The position numbers and the translations under genes were made by a program. A stretch of DNA of 64,000 bases from Halorubrum alkaliphilum. Lineage in GTDB: Archaea; Halobacteriota; Halobacteria; Halobacteriales; Haloferacaceae. Position 1 is the stretch's first letter; the number at the start of each line of letters is the position of its first letter. Shown in pieces: positions 9,134-18,567 of this stretch. Location of the stretch: positions 1 through 64,000 of the forward strand of contig NZ_JAGGKQ010000004.1 in the NCBI RefSeq assembly GCF_017873815.1, given 5' to 3'. A model generated the notes under the pieces. That model saw only the letters and a list, made by a program, of their open reading frames with translations, did not search any database and was not told the origin of the DNA.

Positions 9134-9839
9134 CGTCGACCTCCACTTCGACGTAGGTCGGGTTGAGCACGCGGATCTCGCGTTCCTCCGCCTCGTCCTC
9201 GATCAGTTCGCGCTTCCGTCCACCGACCTTCGAGGCGATCCGCACCGCCTGCGTGTCGCCGTCGACGCCTTCGAGATCGTCCGTGTTGTGGACACGGACC
9301 TCCTCGAAGCCGCTCGGGTGGAGGTCACGCGACGCCGTCGGCGAGCGGAACCCGGCCTCGACGACCGGACCCTTCGCTTTCATGCGACGGCGCTGTTTCG
9401 AGAGCCCGCCGCGCGGCTTGCGCCACGAGGTGGGGATGCGCTTCTTCTTGTGGTAGTCCTGCCGGTTGAACTGGGGTTTCCCCTCGCGGTGCTTCTGTGC
9501 GAGCGCGCGAGCGGTCTCGTCGTCCAGTTCCGGCGTCTTGTCGGCGTGACCGCGGGGGCGAAGCTCCGTCTCGACCGTCTCGGCGGCGTCGGCCTCCTCG
9601 TCGGCGGCCTCCTCCTCGTCGGTCTCGTCTTCGATCTCCGCGTCGGCCTCCTCGTCAACCTCCAGTCCGCCGACGTCGGCTTTGATACGCGCGGCGAGCG
9701 CGTTACCTACGCCGTCGACCTCGGAGAGCTCCGACTGGGAGGCGGCCTTCACGTCCTCGACCGTCTCGTAGCCGGCCGTACGAAGGGCGTCCGCCTTCGA
9801 GGGACCGACACCGCTGATGTCTTCGAGTTCGTCTGCCAT
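9126..9839 (-). CDS. rpl32e: 50S ribosomal protein L32e with N-terminal helix-hairpin-helix domain
   Basis: The 237-residue protein is longer than the L32e core (about 130). Residues 1-55 form a helix-hairpin-helix module ([32 protein letters not shown]), 56-90 an acidic linker rich in Glu, Asp and Ala, and 95-237 the L32e domain ([20 protein letters not shown]). An HhH extension on L32e is a known haloarchaeal feature; its function is not established. It overlaps L19e by 8 nt. Confidence 0.96.
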   Translation of the reverse strand: MADELEDISGVGPSKADALRTAGYETVEDVKAASQSELSEVDGVGNALAARIKADVGGLEVDEEADAEIEDETDEEEAADEEADAAETVETELRPRGHADKTPELDDETARALAQKHREGKPQFNRQDYHKKKRIPTSWRKPRGGLSKQRRRMKAKGPVVEAGFRSPTASRDLHPSGFEEVRVHNTDDLEGVDGDTQAVRIASKVGGRKRELIEDEAEEREIRVLNPTYVEVEVDDE

Positions 9840-9842
9840 GTG

Positions 9843-10376
9843 TTAGGCACCTCCGGTAGGCTTTTCGACGATGTACACGCCGTCCTGAAAGACGCGCGTG
9901 TCCTTGTCGGTCACCTTCGTCAGCTGTTCGATGTCGGCGGCGGTCTGGCCGACGGCCTCCTTGTCAGAGCCCGTGAGCCGCACCGTCTCGCCGTCTACCT
10001 GTACGTCAGTGTCTCCGCGGATCGGGGCGCGTCGCGCCGCCTTCTCGCCGAGGAAGTTCTCGATAACGACTTCCTCCCCCTCCACGCTGACCTGCATCGG
10101 GAAGTGGGCGTAGTACACTTCCATCGTGTACTCCCATCCCTCGGTCACGCCGTGGATCATGTTGGAGACGTGGCTCTCGAAGGTGCCGACCGTGGCGTTC
10201 GTCTTCGCGTCCTCGTTCTCCGTGGTGATGGCGACCGCGCCGTCCTCGACCGACACGTCGATGTCGGGGTACCAGAGGCGTCGCGTAACGCTTCCGTTGG
10301 GACCCTCGACCGTGAGTTCGAGGTGGTCGGTCTCGGCGGAGACATCGTCCGGAATCTCGATTTCGACTCTGTTCAT
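9843..10376 (-). CDS. rpl6: 50S ribosomal protein L6
   Basis: The 177-residue protein contains two tandem L6 repeats (residues 5-80 and 85-170) and the archaeal start MNRVEIEIPDDVSAETDHLE. L6 lies near the GTPase-associated centre of the large subunit. Spacing to both neighbours is 2-3 nt. Confidence 0.96.
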   Translation of the reverse strand: MNRVEIEIPDDVSAETDHLELTVEGPNGSVTRRLWYPDIDVSVEDGAVAITTENEDAKTNATVGTFESHVSNMIHGVTEGWEYTMEVYYAHFPMQVSVEGEEVVIENFLGEKAARRAPIRGDTDVQVDGETVRLTGSDKEAVGQTAADIEQLTKVTDKDTRVFQDGVYIVEKPTGGA

Positions 10377-10378
10377 TG

Positions 10379-10771
10379 TTAGTAGACGTATGCGATCACT
10401 TGGCCACCGATTCCCTCCTCCCGGGCCTCGTAGTGGCTCATGACGCCGTGGCTCGTCGTGACGATGAGCGTCCCGTAGTCACGGGCGGGGAGGTATCGCT
10501 TCTCCCACTTCTCGAACTCATCTGCACCCGCCGAGTAGCGGGGCTTGACGGCGCCACATTCGTTGATCGCGCCTTTCAGTTCGACCTCGAACTTCCCGGC
10601 CTTTCCGTCGTCGACGTACTCGAAGCCGTCGACGTACCCGCGGTCATACAGGACCTCGAGGACGGAGCCGATGATGTTCGAAGCGGGCTCTACCGTGTAC
10701 GACAGGTGGCCAACGCTCTCGGCGTTGTCCACGCCGGCGAGTGCGTTGGCGAATGGATCGTTTCCTGTCAT
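10379..10771 (-). CDS. rps8: 30S ribosomal protein S8
   Basis: Started at the ATG at 10771 the protein has 130 residues, the standard archaeal length ([20 protein letters not shown]), with the C-terminal S8 motif [21 protein letters not shown]8 binds the central domain of 16S rRNA. It starts 2 nt after the S14 stop. Confidence 0.97.
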   Translation of the reverse strand: MTGNDPFANALAGVDNAESVGHLSYTVEPASNIIGSVLEVLYDRGYVDGFEYVDDGKAGKFEVELKGAINECGAVKPRYSAGADEFEKWEKRYLPARDYGTLIVTTSHGVMSHYEAREEGIGGQVIAYVY

Positions 10772-10773
10772 GA

Positions 10774-10947
10774 TCAGCTGTACTTTTCGAATCCCATGTC
10801 TCGGGCGACCTCGCGGAAACACTGGCGACAGAGGTTGATGTCGTACTTCCCGACTAACCCCTGCTCGCGGTCGCACCGCCGGCACGTGTGTCGAGTGCTG
10901 GTGCGTTTCGCCGCGTGCTCGCCCGTCTCGTTGTTCGCTTCGCTCAT
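10774..10947 (-). CDS. rps14: 30S ribosomal protein S14 (zinc-binding form)
   Basis: This 57-residue protein is the zinc-binding archaeal S14, with four cysteines at 22, 25, 40 and 43 (CRRCDREQG and DINLCRQCF). It starts [15 protein letters not shown] and ends GFEKYS. Its start overlaps the L5 stop by 4 nt and it ends 2 nt before S8. Position, length and cysteine spacing make the call secure despite its size. Confidence 0.96.
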   Translation of the reverse strand: MSEANNETGEHAAKRTSTRHTCRRCDREQGLVGKYDINLCRQCFREVARDMGFEKYS

Positions 10948-11468
10948 TCCGTTATCTCCACGTCGAAGTTCGTTTCGAGGAACGTAGCCGCGTCCTCGGC
11001 TGTCATTCGGTGAGCCGACGGGATCGACCGGGTGACCTTGTCGCGCTTGGCGACGCGGTACCCCGGTCGGACGATCGTCGTCGTCACGTCGAGTCCGTAG
11101 ATCCCGATGTTCGGATCGTACTCCTGGCTCGGGAAGTCGGTGTGATCCTCGATCCCAAAGCTCAGGTTACCCGTGTCGTCGAACTGGCTCTCAGCAATGT
11201 CCACCAGTTCGAGTGCGGTCTCGAGGAACTCGTGTGCGTCCTCGCCGCGCAGCGTCACCTTGACGCCGATCGGGTCGCCCTTGCGGATTCCGAACTCGGC
11301 GATAGTGTTTTTCGAGGTGGTCCGAACAGACTGCTGTTCGGTGATCTCCTCGATGATCTCTTCTGCGTCCGCGAGCGGCTCACCGCCCTGCCCGACGCCC
11401 ATGTGGACGACGACTTTTTCGAGGGACGGCTCGCGCATCTCGTGGGTCGCGCTCTCGGCGTCACTCAT
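10944..11468 (-). CDS. rpl5: 50S ribosomal protein L5
   Basis: The 174-residue protein contains the L5 fold that contacts 5S rRNA and P-site tRNA ([57 protein letters not shown]). The ATG at 11468 overlaps the S4e stop by 8 nt and yields the family-length product. Confidence 0.97.
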   Translation of the reverse strand: MSDAESATHEMREPSLEKVVVHMGVGQGGEPLADAEEIIEEITEQQSVRTTSKNTIAEFGIRKGDPIGVKVTLRGEDAHEFLETALELVDIAESQFDDTGNLSFGIEDHTDFPSQEYDPNIGIYGLDVTTTIVRPGYRVAKRDKVTRSIPSAHRMTAEDAATFLETNFDVEITE

Positions 11469-12213
11469 CGCTCTCACCCGCCTCTTCGGCGTCGGAGTCG
11501 GCCGCCACGTCGGCGGCATCCTCGTCGTCGGTGAAGTTCTCGTCGATGACGACGACGTACTCCTCGACGGTCTCGTATCCGTCCTCACCGCCGACGACGA
11601 CGGTGTTGGACCCGGATCCGAGCGTGACATCGATCGTCTCGATCTCGCCGATGCTGCCGGCGTGCTGACCGGCGACGGCGGTGACCAGTGCGCCCTCCTC
11701 GTACTCGAAGTGGGCGACGACCTCCTTCGACTCGTTGTCGATGACGATCGAGTCCTTGGTGTCGTACTCGGTGTCGACGTCCACGCGGACGTTGGTGCCG
11801 TCGTGGAGCGTCAGCTGTGCGTCGCCGCCGGAAACGACCGTCTTGTTGACGATCTTCCCGAGGCGGCTGCCCGCGGACTCCTCGTCGATGGGCGTCAGCG
11901 CGAGCCGACCACCCTCGTCGGGGAACACACGGAAGTACTCCCCGCGAACGGGGAACGCCAGGATGTCGAACATCCCGATCGGACGCTGCTCGTCCGAGAC
12001 CGCGTCCCCGTTGACGAGGACCGAGTCAGTGTTTACGGCGTAGCGTGCCTCCTTCGTCGAGTCGACGTAGCCGAGCACGTCCCGCAGCAGGACGACGAGG
12101 GGAACCCCCTCTTCACCGTGCGGGCCAGCGCCGGCCTTTACGGTGAACGTGTCGGTCTTTCGCTCGACCGGCCAGGAGTTCGGTACTGCCAGTCGTTTCT
12201 GATGTCGCGTCAT
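11461..12213 (-). CDS. rps4e: 30S ribosomal protein S4e
   Basis: S4e is restricted to archaea and eukaryotes. The 250-residue protein has the N-terminal block [20 protein letters not shown], an S4-like RNA-binding region ([20 protein letters not shown]), the central S4e domain and a KOW-like segment near 175-195. A long acidic tail ([20 protein letters not shown]) ends it, a halophilic addition. It overlaps L24 by 4 nt and L5 by 8 nt. Confidence 0.97.
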   Translation of the reverse strand: MTRHQKRLAVPNSWPVERKTDTFTVKAGAGPHGEEGVPLVVLLRDVLGYVDSTKEARYAVNTDSVLVNGDAVSDEQRPIGMFDILAFPVRGEYFRVFPDEGGRLALTPIDEESAGSRLGKIVNKTVVSGGDAQLTLHDGTNVRVDVDTEYDTKDSIVIDNESKEVVAHFEYEEGALVTAVAGQHAGSIGEIETIDVTLGSGSNTVVVGGEDGYETVEEYVVVIDENFTDDEDAADVAADSDAEEAGESDE

Positions 12214-12566
12214 TCGTTGTCCTCCTGGAGCCGCGTCTCGCGACGCTCGTCAGTGAGGTCCAGATCCGTCACGCGGACGTTGCTCGCCGGGATCGGGCGC
12301 GGGGCCTCTTCCCCGTCCGCCCGCTCAACGGTGACGTCCTCGACGGTGATCCGCTCGTCGGTGAGGTCCACCGTAAGGACCTCCCCTTCGGTGCCCGCGG
12401 CGTCGCCGCGAAGCACTTCGACGGTGTCGCCCGCGTTAACGCGGACGTTCCGCTGCCCGTACTCCTCGCGAAGCTCGGGGGTGAGCGGGGATCGGACCTG
12501 CTGTTGTCGCTCGTGAAGCGACGCGGTCTCCGACCGTTTTCGTTGTTTGCGTGGCTGTTTCGTCAT
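12210..12566 (-). CDS. rpl24: 50S ribosomal protein L24
   Basis: The 118-residue archaeal L24 has a basic start ([20 protein letters not shown]) and a KOW motif at about 45-70 ([20 protein letters not shown]). It helps start large-subunit assembly at the tunnel exit. It begins 2 nt after L14 and overlaps S4e by 4 nt. Confidence 0.97.
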   Translation of the reverse strand: MTKQPRKQRKRSETASLHERQQQVRSPLTPELREEYGQRNVRVNAGDTVEVLRGDAAGTEGEVLTVDLTDERITVEDVTVERADGEEAPRPIPASNVRVTDLDLTDERRETRLQEDNE

Positions 12567-12568
12567 GG

Positions 12569-12967
12569 TTATACGATCATCGTCGCGGTGGACGCGATGC
12601 TCCCGTAGCGCTCGGCGACCTCGCGTGCGATCGGACCCTTGATCTCGGTCCCTCGCGGCTCGTCGAGGTCGTCGATGATCACGGCCGCGTTGTCCTCGAA
12701 CTTCACACGCATGCCGTCCGGACGGCGGATCGGCTTGCGCTGGCGGACGACGACCGCCTCCAGCACCTGCCGCCGCATCTCCGGCGTCCCTTTGGTGACC
12801 GAGACGGTCACCTTGTCGCCGATACCCGCCTTCGGATGTCGGTTCTTCGTGCCGGAGTAGCCGGACACGGAGATCACCTTCAGCTCACGCGCGCCGGTGT
12901 TGTCGGCACACGTGATCAGCGAGCCCTTCGAGAGCCCCTGTGTGACGTCGGCCTTGAGCGCCTCCAT
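12569..12967 (-). CDS. rpl14: 50S ribosomal protein L14
   Basis: The 132-residue protein starts at the ATG at 12967 ([12 protein letters not shown]); a GTG one codon upstream is in frame but less likely. L14 signatures are clear ([40 protein letters not shown]). The ATG overlaps the S17 stop in a TGATG arrangement. Confidence 0.97.
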   Translation of the reverse strand: MEALKADVTQGLSKGSLITCADNTGARELKVISVSGYSGTKNRHPKAGIGDKVTVSVTKGTPEMRRQVLEAVVVRQRKPIRRPDGMRVKFEDNAAVIIDDLDEPRGTEIKGPIAREVAERYGSIASTATMIV

Positions 12968-13311
12968 CACTGATCACCCGAGCGGTTCTCGACGACGACG
13001 TGGGACTTCGTCTTCGAGAGCGGTCGCGTCTCCGCGATCGTCACTTCGTCACCTTCTTCGAGCGAGTCGAGCACGCCCGGCACGTGTGCCGGGATGCGCG
13101 ACCGACGCTTCATGTACCGGTCGTATTTCGGTACGAACACGTCGTATTCTCGCTCGACGATGACGGTCTTTGCCATATCCGTCGACACGACCGTCCCCTC
13201 TCGGAGCTGGCCGCGGACGGGAAGCTGCCCGTAAAACGGACACTTCTCGTAGTCGTAATCCTCCGGATCGGTTGGTTCCGGAGGCATGGGTACGTCGATT
13301 CCTATCGCCAT
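12967..13311 (-). CDS. rps17: 30S ribosomal protein S17
   Basis: The protein has 114 residues from the ATG at 13311 ([20 protein letters not shown]), with the S17 OB-fold motif [20 protein letters not shown] and the [20 protein letters not shown] signature near the C-terminus. The longer upstream frame lies within the Rpp29 gene, which this start overlaps by 10 nt. Confidence 0.97.
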   Translation of the reverse strand: MAIGIDVPMPPEPTDPEDYDYEKCPFYGQLPVRGQLREGTVVSTDMAKTVIVEREYDVFVPKYDRYMKRRSRIPAHVPGVLDSLEEGDEVTIAETRPLSKTKSHVVVENRSGDQ

Positions 13312-13760
13312 TGTGAGACACCTCGTTCGGTGCGTTCGGCGGGTCGATCCCGCAACTGCGTGCCATCCACCGTTACGTAGACCACGTCTTTGCACTCGCC
13401 TCGCCGGCTCGCCGAGTCCGCGCCGTCACCGACGACGGCGGTTGTGGACTCGGACGGGCCGGACTGACGGGGGCGGACCCCCGTAGTATCCGGCCCGAGT
13501 TGGGACGCAGACCCCGACGATTGGCCGTCGTCGGCGGCTTCATCTGTGCGTGCGGTCGCCGACTCGACGACCGCGAACTCGAACGTCGTGCCCGATTTGG
13601 GCACCCGCTTGTCCCCCGACCCGGTCCGCACCACGAGGGTGTTGACCGTCTCGAACAGCACGCGGCCCGCGATCCCGACGTGGGCATCGCTGGCGGCGTC
13701 GGCCACCCGAACCGGGAGGCCGACAAGTTCGTGCCGTGTGAGCGTTTCGGGGGAGATCAT
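13302..13760 (-). CDS. rnp1: Ribonuclease P protein component 1 (Rpp29/Pop4) with low-complexity insertion
   Basis: Rpp29 is a protein cofactor of archaeal RNase P, which trims tRNA 5' ends. The 152-residue protein shows the start of the Sm-like barrel (LTRHELVGLPVRVADAASDA, IAGRVLFETVNTLVVRTGSG) and its last strand (KDVVYVTVDGTQLRDRPAER). These halves are separated by about 45 Ser/Gly/Thr/Asp-rich residues (70-118) that look disordered. The gene sits between S17 and L29 in the ribosomal operon, the usual archaeal position. Confidence 0.93.
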   Translation of the reverse strand: MISPETLTRHELVGLPVRVADAASDAHVGIAGRVLFETVNTLVVRTGSGDKRVPKSGTTFEFAVVESATARTDEAADDGQSSGSASQLGPDTTGVRPRQSGPSESTTAVVGDGADSASRRGECKDVVYVTVDGTQLRDRPAERTERGVSQWR

Positions 13761-13764
13761 CGTG

Positions 13765-13977
13765 TTACTCGTCGTCGAAGTCGCCTTCTTCCGCTTGGAT
13801 CGTCTTGATCCGCGCGATCGTCTTCTTCAGCTCGTTCATCCGGCCGGGGCTTTCCGGCATTCCGCCGGCCGCCTGCTGTGCCTTCGTGTTGAGCAGCTCG
13901 GTCTCGAGCTCCTCAAGTTCGACCTCCCGCTCGGCTGCGGTCATGTCACGGATCTCTTCGGTGTAGAGGATCGCCAT
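13765..13977 (-). CDS. rpl29: 50S ribosomal protein L29
   Basis: The 70-residue protein is a helical hairpin of typical L29 size ([38 protein letters not shown]). It is near the tunnel exit and one contact of the signal recognition particle. It begins 1 nt after the S3 stop. Confidence 0.96.
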   Translation of the reverse strand: MAILYTEEIRDMTAAEREVELEELETELLNTKAQQAAGGMPESPGRMNELKKTIARIKTIQAEEGDFDDE

Positions 13978-13978
13978 G

Positions 13979-14926
13979 TTACTCGTCCTCCTCGGTTTCT
14001 TCGTCCGCAGCTTCCATCTCCGCGACCAAGTCGGCCGCTTCGGACTCTATTTCCTCGTCGAGCTCGTCGAGCTCGTCGGGTTCGTCCTCGACCTCGCCGG
14101 TCTCGATCGGTTCCTCCGCGGGGGCATCAGTCGCGTCGCCACCCGTTTCGGCGGCTTCCTCGACGACCTCTTCGACGACTTCCTCGTCGATGAGGTCGGC
14201 GGGATCCTCGTCAGGAACCTCGACGTCGTCGTCAGCCCCGACGTCCGGAACCTCCTCGGGTTCCTCCTCTAAGAGCGCCTCGACGCCCTCGTCGTCGGCC
14301 CCGTCGGCCTGCTCGACTTCGGGGACCTCCGCGTCCTCGATCACGTCGAAGTCGTCCGGAAGCTTCGCTCCCGGCGGGATAATCTTCACGTTGACGCCGA
14401 TCGTCCCGAGCTTCATGACGGCGACGCCCTGTCCGTGGTCGACCACTTCCTGTGCCGGTTCGCCGTTGTGTTTGATGTAGCCGCGGTTGAACTTCTCGAC
14501 GCGCGAGCGCGCACCCGTGACCTTCCCGCTCAGTACGATCTCGGCACCCAGCGCACCCGCATCCATGATCCGGTCGATCGTCGTGTGGCCGGCCTTCCGG
14601 AAGTACCAGCCACGCTCCAAGGCGTTCGCGAGACGGTCCGCGACGATCTGTGCGTTCAGGTCCGGCTCGTCGACCTCCTGTACGTCGATCTGGGGGTCGT
14701 CCATCCCGAAGCGGTCCTCGAGCTCCGTGGTGATCTTCCGGATGTTCTTTCCGCCCTTCCCGATGACCATTCCCGGTTTCTCGGCCTTCAGGACGATCTG
14801 CGTGCCCATCGGGGTCTTGGCGACATCCATGCCGCCGTACCCGGCGCGGCCGAGTTCGTCCGCGAAGAACTCGTTGATCTGTGACCGCCGAAGCCCGTCC
14901 TCGATGAATTGGTGTTCGTCAGCCAT
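13979..14926 (-). CDS. rps3: 30S ribosomal protein S3 with acidic C-terminal extension
   Basis: The 315-residue protein has the N-terminal KH domain with the GxxG loop GKGG at 56-59 ([20 protein letters not shown]) and the S3 C-terminal domain to about 200. Residues about 200-315 are almost purely acidic (Asp, Glu, Ala, Val), far longer than in non-halophiles, and probably a flexible surface extension. It overlaps the L22 stop by 1 nt. Confidence 0.97.
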   Translation of the reverse strand: MADEHQFIEDGLRRSQINEFFADELGRAGYGGMDVAKTPMGTQIVLKAEKPGMVIGKGGKNIRKITTELEDRFGMDDPQIDVQEVDEPDLNAQIVADRLANALERGWYFRKAGHTTIDRIMDAGALGAEIVLSGKVTGARSRVEKFNRGYIKHNGEPAQEVVDHGQGVAVMKLGTIGVNVKIIPPGAKLPDDFDVIEDAEVPEVEQADGADDEGVEALLEEEPEEVPDVGADDDVEVPDEDPADLIDEEVVEEVVEEAAETGGDATDAPAEEPIETGEVEDEPDELDELDEEIESEAADLVAEMEAADEETEEDE

Positions 14927-15396
14927 TAGCTATCGACCTCCGCGTCCGGCTCCTCGATAATGAGTTCGACATCGGCGAGCGTCGTGTTCCACTGGGTCGC
15001 CCCCGCGGCTCGCGGGTTTCGACCCGGTCGCTCCCCGACCTTGTGGGGGGCGACGTGTTTGATGAGCATCTCGTCGCCGTCGAACCCCTGTTCGGTCGCG
15101 TTGTTCTTGACGTTCTCTAGGAGCTTGAGGAAGTCCTTCGCGGCCTTGGCGGGATACCGACCCGCGTCCCAGCCGTCGATGTCCGAGCGGTGACCCGCGC
15201 CGGCGTTGTGCTGGCGCATCGGTACCGACCGCTCCTCGTCGATGACGGCCTGGAGGAACTCCTCGGCGTCGGCGACGGTCTCGCCTTTGATCTCCCGGGA
15301 GATCTCCTTGCTGTCCTTCACGCTGATGGGCCGGTCGCGGAGCATCCCCTTGGCGGTGGTGTCCGGGTCGGCCTCGACGCTGTAGTTGATTCCCAT
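14926..15396 (-). CDS. rpl22: 50S ribosomal protein L22
   Basis: The 156-residue archaeal L22 begins [20 protein letters not shown] and carries the tunnel-lining hairpin region ([20 protein letters not shown]) and conserved end ([20 protein letters not shown]). It follows S19 by 3 nt. Confidence 0.97.
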   Translation of the reverse strand: MGINYSVEADPDTTAKGMLRDRPISVKDSKEISREIKGETVADAEEFLQAVIDEERSVPMRQHNAGAGHRSDIDGWDAGRYPAKAAKDFLKLLENVKNNATEQGFDGDEMLIKHVAPHKVGERPGRNPRAAGATQWNTTLADVELIIEEPDAEVDS

Positions 15397-15399
15397 GGG

Positions 15400-15825
15400 T
15401 TACTTGAGAGGCACGAACTTCGAGGACCGGGTCGCGCCGATGCCGGCCTGTCCGTGTGACACGGTGCTTCGGGTGAGGTGGAACTCGCCGAGATAATGAC
15501 CGATCATCTCGGGTTCGACCTGCACGCGCTCGAAACTGTGTCCGTTGTACACGGCAAAGGTGATACCGACGAACTCCGGCAGTATCGGCATGTCGCGCAG
15601 ATGCGTCCGGATCGGGTCGTCGGCCGTCTCCTCTTTGTCGCGGTTCCGGGCTCTTTCGAGCAGCTTCTCGTGCTCGACGCCCAGTCCTCGCGTGATACTT
15701 CGCCGCTGACGTGCGGGGAGCAGTTCCGCGACCTCATCTACGTCCATCGCCTGCAGCTCGTCGAGTGAGTGACCGCGGTAGGCGAACTCCTTGCCCTCGC
15801 GGCCGGTTCGGTATTCGGAACTCAT
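15400..15825 (-). CDS. rps19: 30S ribosomal protein S19
   Basis: The 141-residue protein shows the archaeal N-terminal extension ([20 protein letters not shown]) and the S19 core ([40 protein letters not shown]). S19 contacts A-site tRNA in the head of the small subunit. It overlaps L2 by 4 nt. Confidence 0.97.
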   Translation of the reverse strand: MSSEYRTGREGKEFAYRGHSLDELQAMDVDEVAELLPARQRRSITRGLGVEHEKLLERARNRDKEETADDPIRTHLRDMPILPEFVGITFAVYNGHSFERVQVEPEMIGHYLGEFHLTRSTVSHGQAGIGATRSSKFVPLK

Positions 15826-16544
15826 TTGTTGCTACCTCGTCCGGTGCGTTTGGATGCGATGTCTCCGACCTTCCGTCCCGGCGGGGCGTCCCGCGAGACC
15901 GATTTCGGCTGGCCCGGGTGTTGACGGCCACCCCCACCGAAGGGGTGGTCGACGGCGTTCATCGCGACGCCGCGGACGCGCGGGTATTTCGTTCCACGCG
16001 CCTTCATCTTGTGGTGTTTGTTGCCGGCCTTGACGAACGGCTTCTCCGTCCGTCCCCCGCCGGCGACCACGCCGATCGTGGCGCGGCACTGCGGGTCGAG
16101 CCGTTTTACTTCCCCGCTGGGAAGCTCGACGACCGTGACATCACGGTCGTGGGTGAGAAGCGTCGCCGAGACGCCCGAGGCGCGGGCGAACTTTCCGCCG
16201 TCGCCGCGGTTGCTCTCGACATTACAAACCGGAACGCCCTCTGGGATCTCCGCCAACGGGAGTGTGTTTCCGGGCTTGATCTCCGCCGAGACGCCGACCT
16301 GAATCGTATCGCCCACGCTCACGCCTTCCGGCGCGAGCACGAGCCGACGGTCGTCGTCCTCAAACTCGATCTCCGCGAGCGGAGCCGAGCGGGCGGGGTC
16401 GTGTTCGATCCCGACGATCTCGCCGGTGATCGTGTCCACGTCCTCAAGCTTCTTATGCGACAGTTCCGCCTTGTAGCGGTGGGACGGGGCCCGGAACGTT
16501 GGGCCGCCGCGTCCACGCCGCTGTCCTTGAATTCGTCGTCCCAT
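15822..16544 (-). CDS. rpl2: 50S ribosomal protein L2
   Basis: The 240-residue protein starts [20 protein letters not shown] and has the conserved peptidyl-transferase-proximal segment near the C-terminus ([20 protein letters not shown]), including the near-invariant histidine. It lies 1 nt after the L23 stop. Confidence 0.98.
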   Translation of the reverse strand: MGRRIQGQRRGRGGPTFRAPSHRYKAELSHKKLEDVDTITGEIVGIEHDPARSAPLAEIEFEDDDRRLVLAPEGVSVGDTIQVGVSAEIKPGNTLPLAEIPEGVPVCNVESNRGDGGKFARASGVSATLLTHDRDVTVVELPSGEVKRLDPQCRATIGVVAGGGRTEKPFVKAGNKHHKMKARGTKYPRVRGVAMNAVDHPFGGGGRQHPGQPKSVSRDAPPGRKVGDIASKRTGRGSNK

Positions 16545-16545
16545 C

Positions 16546-16800
16546 TCAGAACACCCCGATTCGTGAGGCTATTTCGGTCGCGTCGTCGTCGTCCGACAGC
16601 GTGACCGTCGCCTTCTTTTTGCCCTTCGAGGTCACTTGCGTGTTCACGTCGACGACGACGACATCGTACCGGCTCTCGATCTCGTCGCGGATCTCCGGTT
16701 TCGTCGCGTCGACATCGACGAGGAACAGCAGCTTGTTCTTGAAGTCCATCTCGTTCATCGCCTGCTCGGTGACGAGCGGGTGCTCGATGAGCGAACTCAT
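16546..16800 (-). CDS. rpl23: 50S ribosomal protein L23
   Basis: Started at the ATG at 16800 the protein has 84 residues (MSSLIEHPLVTEQAMNEMDF), the standard archaeal length, with the L23 signature KNKLLFLVDVDATKPEIRDE. L23 forms part of the tunnel-exit docking site. It overlaps the L4 stop by 4 nt. Confidence 0.97.
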   Translation of the reverse strand: MSSLIEHPLVTEQAMNEMDFKNKLLFLVDVDATKPEIRDEIESRYDVVVVDVNTQVTSKGKKKATVTLSDDDDATEIASRIGVF

Positions 16801-17543
16801 CGGTCGGCCACCTCCTCGATCGCCGACTCGGTCCACAGCGTGAGTCGTCCCGGGTGTGTTCCGGGCGCGAGGTCCTCCGCGTTGACCTCGCGAGCGGTCG
16901 CGACATCGACGCCCGCGAGGTTGCGGGCGGCGCGGGACGGCTCCTCGCTGGTGACGACGAGAACGGACTTCGGCTGGCTGTACTTGCGGCCGCGGGCCTT
17001 CCCCTGTCCTGCTCGGACGGAGCGACCCTCCTCGGCGCGGTCGATGTCGGCGTCGACGCCGACAGCCTCGAGGAACGCGAGCGCCTCCTGCGTCTTGTTG
17101 AGTTCCTCGAACTCGTCGCTCACGACGAGCGGAAGATCGAGGTCCGAATCGAACGCGTGGCCGCGCTCGGCGACGAGCTCGGCGTCGGCGGTGGCCGCGA
17201 TGGCCGACCGGATCGCGAGCTGTCGTTCCTTGTCGTTCAGGCTCTTCGTCTGGTCCTTCTCGGCCTTCGGCGGATGCGCAGCGCGGCCCGACACGGCGTG
17301 CGGGACGCGGCGAGCGACGTTCTCGGAGCGCGGGACGTGTGCGAGCCCGCGACCGGAGCCGAACGACTCCGCGGGGGTTCGCAGCCCGGCGAACTCGTCG
17401 GCACCGTAGGCCTGTTTCCGGTTAGCCTGTGCGGCGGAGACCGCCCGACCGATGAGATCCGGTCGGAACGCGGTCTCGAAGATCGCCGGCAGCTCGATGC
17501 TGCCCGCGTCCCCGCCGTCCAGGTCGTGTACTGTTGCGTTCAT
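16797..17543 (-). CDS. rpl4: 50S ribosomal protein L4
   Basis: The 248-residue archaeal L4 (L4p/L1e family) carries the extended RNA-binding loop (KQAYGADEFAGLRTPAESFG, HVPRSENVARRVPHAVSGRA) and the C-terminal Rossmann-like part (LLVVSDEFEEL region, then SVLVVTSEEPSRAARNLAGV). It begins 3 nt after L3. Confidence 0.97.
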   Translation of the reverse strand: MNATVHDLDGGDAGSIELPAIFETAFRPDLIGRAVSAAQANRKQAYGADEFAGLRTPAESFGSGRGLAHVPRSENVARRVPHAVSGRAAHPPKAEKDQTKSLNDKERQLAIRSAIAATADAELVAERGHAFDSDLDLPLVVSDEFEELNKTQEALAFLEAVGVDADIDRAEEGRSVRAGQGKARGRKYSQPKSVLVVTSEEPSRAARNLAGVDVATAREVNAEDLAPGTHPGRLTLWTESAIEEVADR

Positions 17544-17546
17544 GAA

Positions 17547-18563
17547 TTATCCCTGGTTGGATGCGGTGGATACGTACCGGACCTCGGGGTCGAGGCGCGG
17601 CTGGTCGTTCGGCCGGATGGCCGGTCGGAAGCGAAGCAGACGCTGTTCCGGTCCCGGCAGCGAGCCCTTGATGAGCGCGTACTCGCCGTCGACCTCGCCG
17701 TAGTTGACGAAGCCGCCGTCGACGGAGGCGTCGTCGCCCTCGCCGAAGTCGATGAGACGCTTGTTGAGCTCGGTGCGCTGGTGGTAGCCGGTCTGGCCCT
17801 GCTGGGGAACGGTGGAGCGGACGCGGGAGGGGTTCCACGGACCGAGGTTACCGATCCGACGCCGCCATCCCTGACGGGCGTGTTTGCCCTTCCGCTTCTG
17901 TACGCCCCATCGCTTGACGGGACCCTGCGTTCCCTTCCCCTTCGTGATGCCGGAGACATCCGTGTACTGCCCCGCGCGGAAGACGTCGCCGAACTCGTGG
18001 GCGCCGCCGTCCTCGACGAGGTCGAGCGCGAAGTCGGCCCGCTCCGCGAGGGAGCCGCCGCCGACCCGCGTCTCCATGACATCGGGCTTCTTTTTCGGCA
18101 CGTTCGCGAGCTCCGAGGGCGACGTGTGCGTGATGACGCGAACGTCGTCGACGACGCCGTCGTCGAGGAGCGCTCGTAGCTCCTCGGCGTCCTCCTCGAA
18201 GGTGTTCTCCGCCGGGAGGTCGAGGGCCCGGTCGAGCTCCTCGTGGAACTCGGCGGTCCAGACCTCGGCGACCGGCTTCTGTCCGTACGGTGTGTGTTCG
18301 TAGGCTCGAACGGCGACGGCGTGCATCGGCGGCGTCTCCACCACCGTGACGGGGACGGACTCCTCCATCCCCTCCCGCGGCGAGTCCGCCTCGTCGTTGA
18401 CCATCATGACGTGGGTCATCCCGGCTTTGTAGCCGGCAAAGCCCTGTAGCGCAGGGGACCCATCGTCGTCTGGCCACGAGCGGATACGCGGTACTTCGCT
18501 GTCCGCGCGGGTGCGTGGGCCGTAGCCCAGCGAGCCTTTTCGTGGTCGGCTTGGTTGTGGCAT
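17547..18563 (-). CDS. rpl3: 50S ribosomal protein L3
   Basis: The 338-residue protein starts MPQPSRPRKGSLGYGPRTRA and includes the L3 signature near the peptidyl-transferase centre (SGITKGKGTQGPVKRWGVQK) and the GWRRRIGNLGPWNPSRVRST block. It is the first ribosomal gene of the cluster, 4 nt after the SPOUT methyltransferase. Confidence 0.98.
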   Translation of the reverse strand: MPQPSRPRKGSLGYGPRTRADSEVPRIRSWPDDDGSPALQGFAGYKAGMTHVMMVNDEADSPREGMEESVPVTVVETPPMHAVAVRAYEHTPYGQKPVAEVWTAEFHEELDRALDLPAENTFEEDAEELRALLDDGVVDDVRVITHTSPSELANVPKKKPDVMETRVGGGSLAERADFALDLVEDGGAHEFGDVFRAGQYTDVSGITKGKGTQGPVKRWGVQKRKGKHARQGWRRRIGNLGPWNPSRVRSTVPQQGQTGYHQRTELNKRLIDFGEGDDASVDGGFVNYGEVDGEYALIKGSLPGPEQRLLRFRPAIRPNDQPRLDPEVRYVSTASNQG

Positions 18564-18567
18564 GTGT

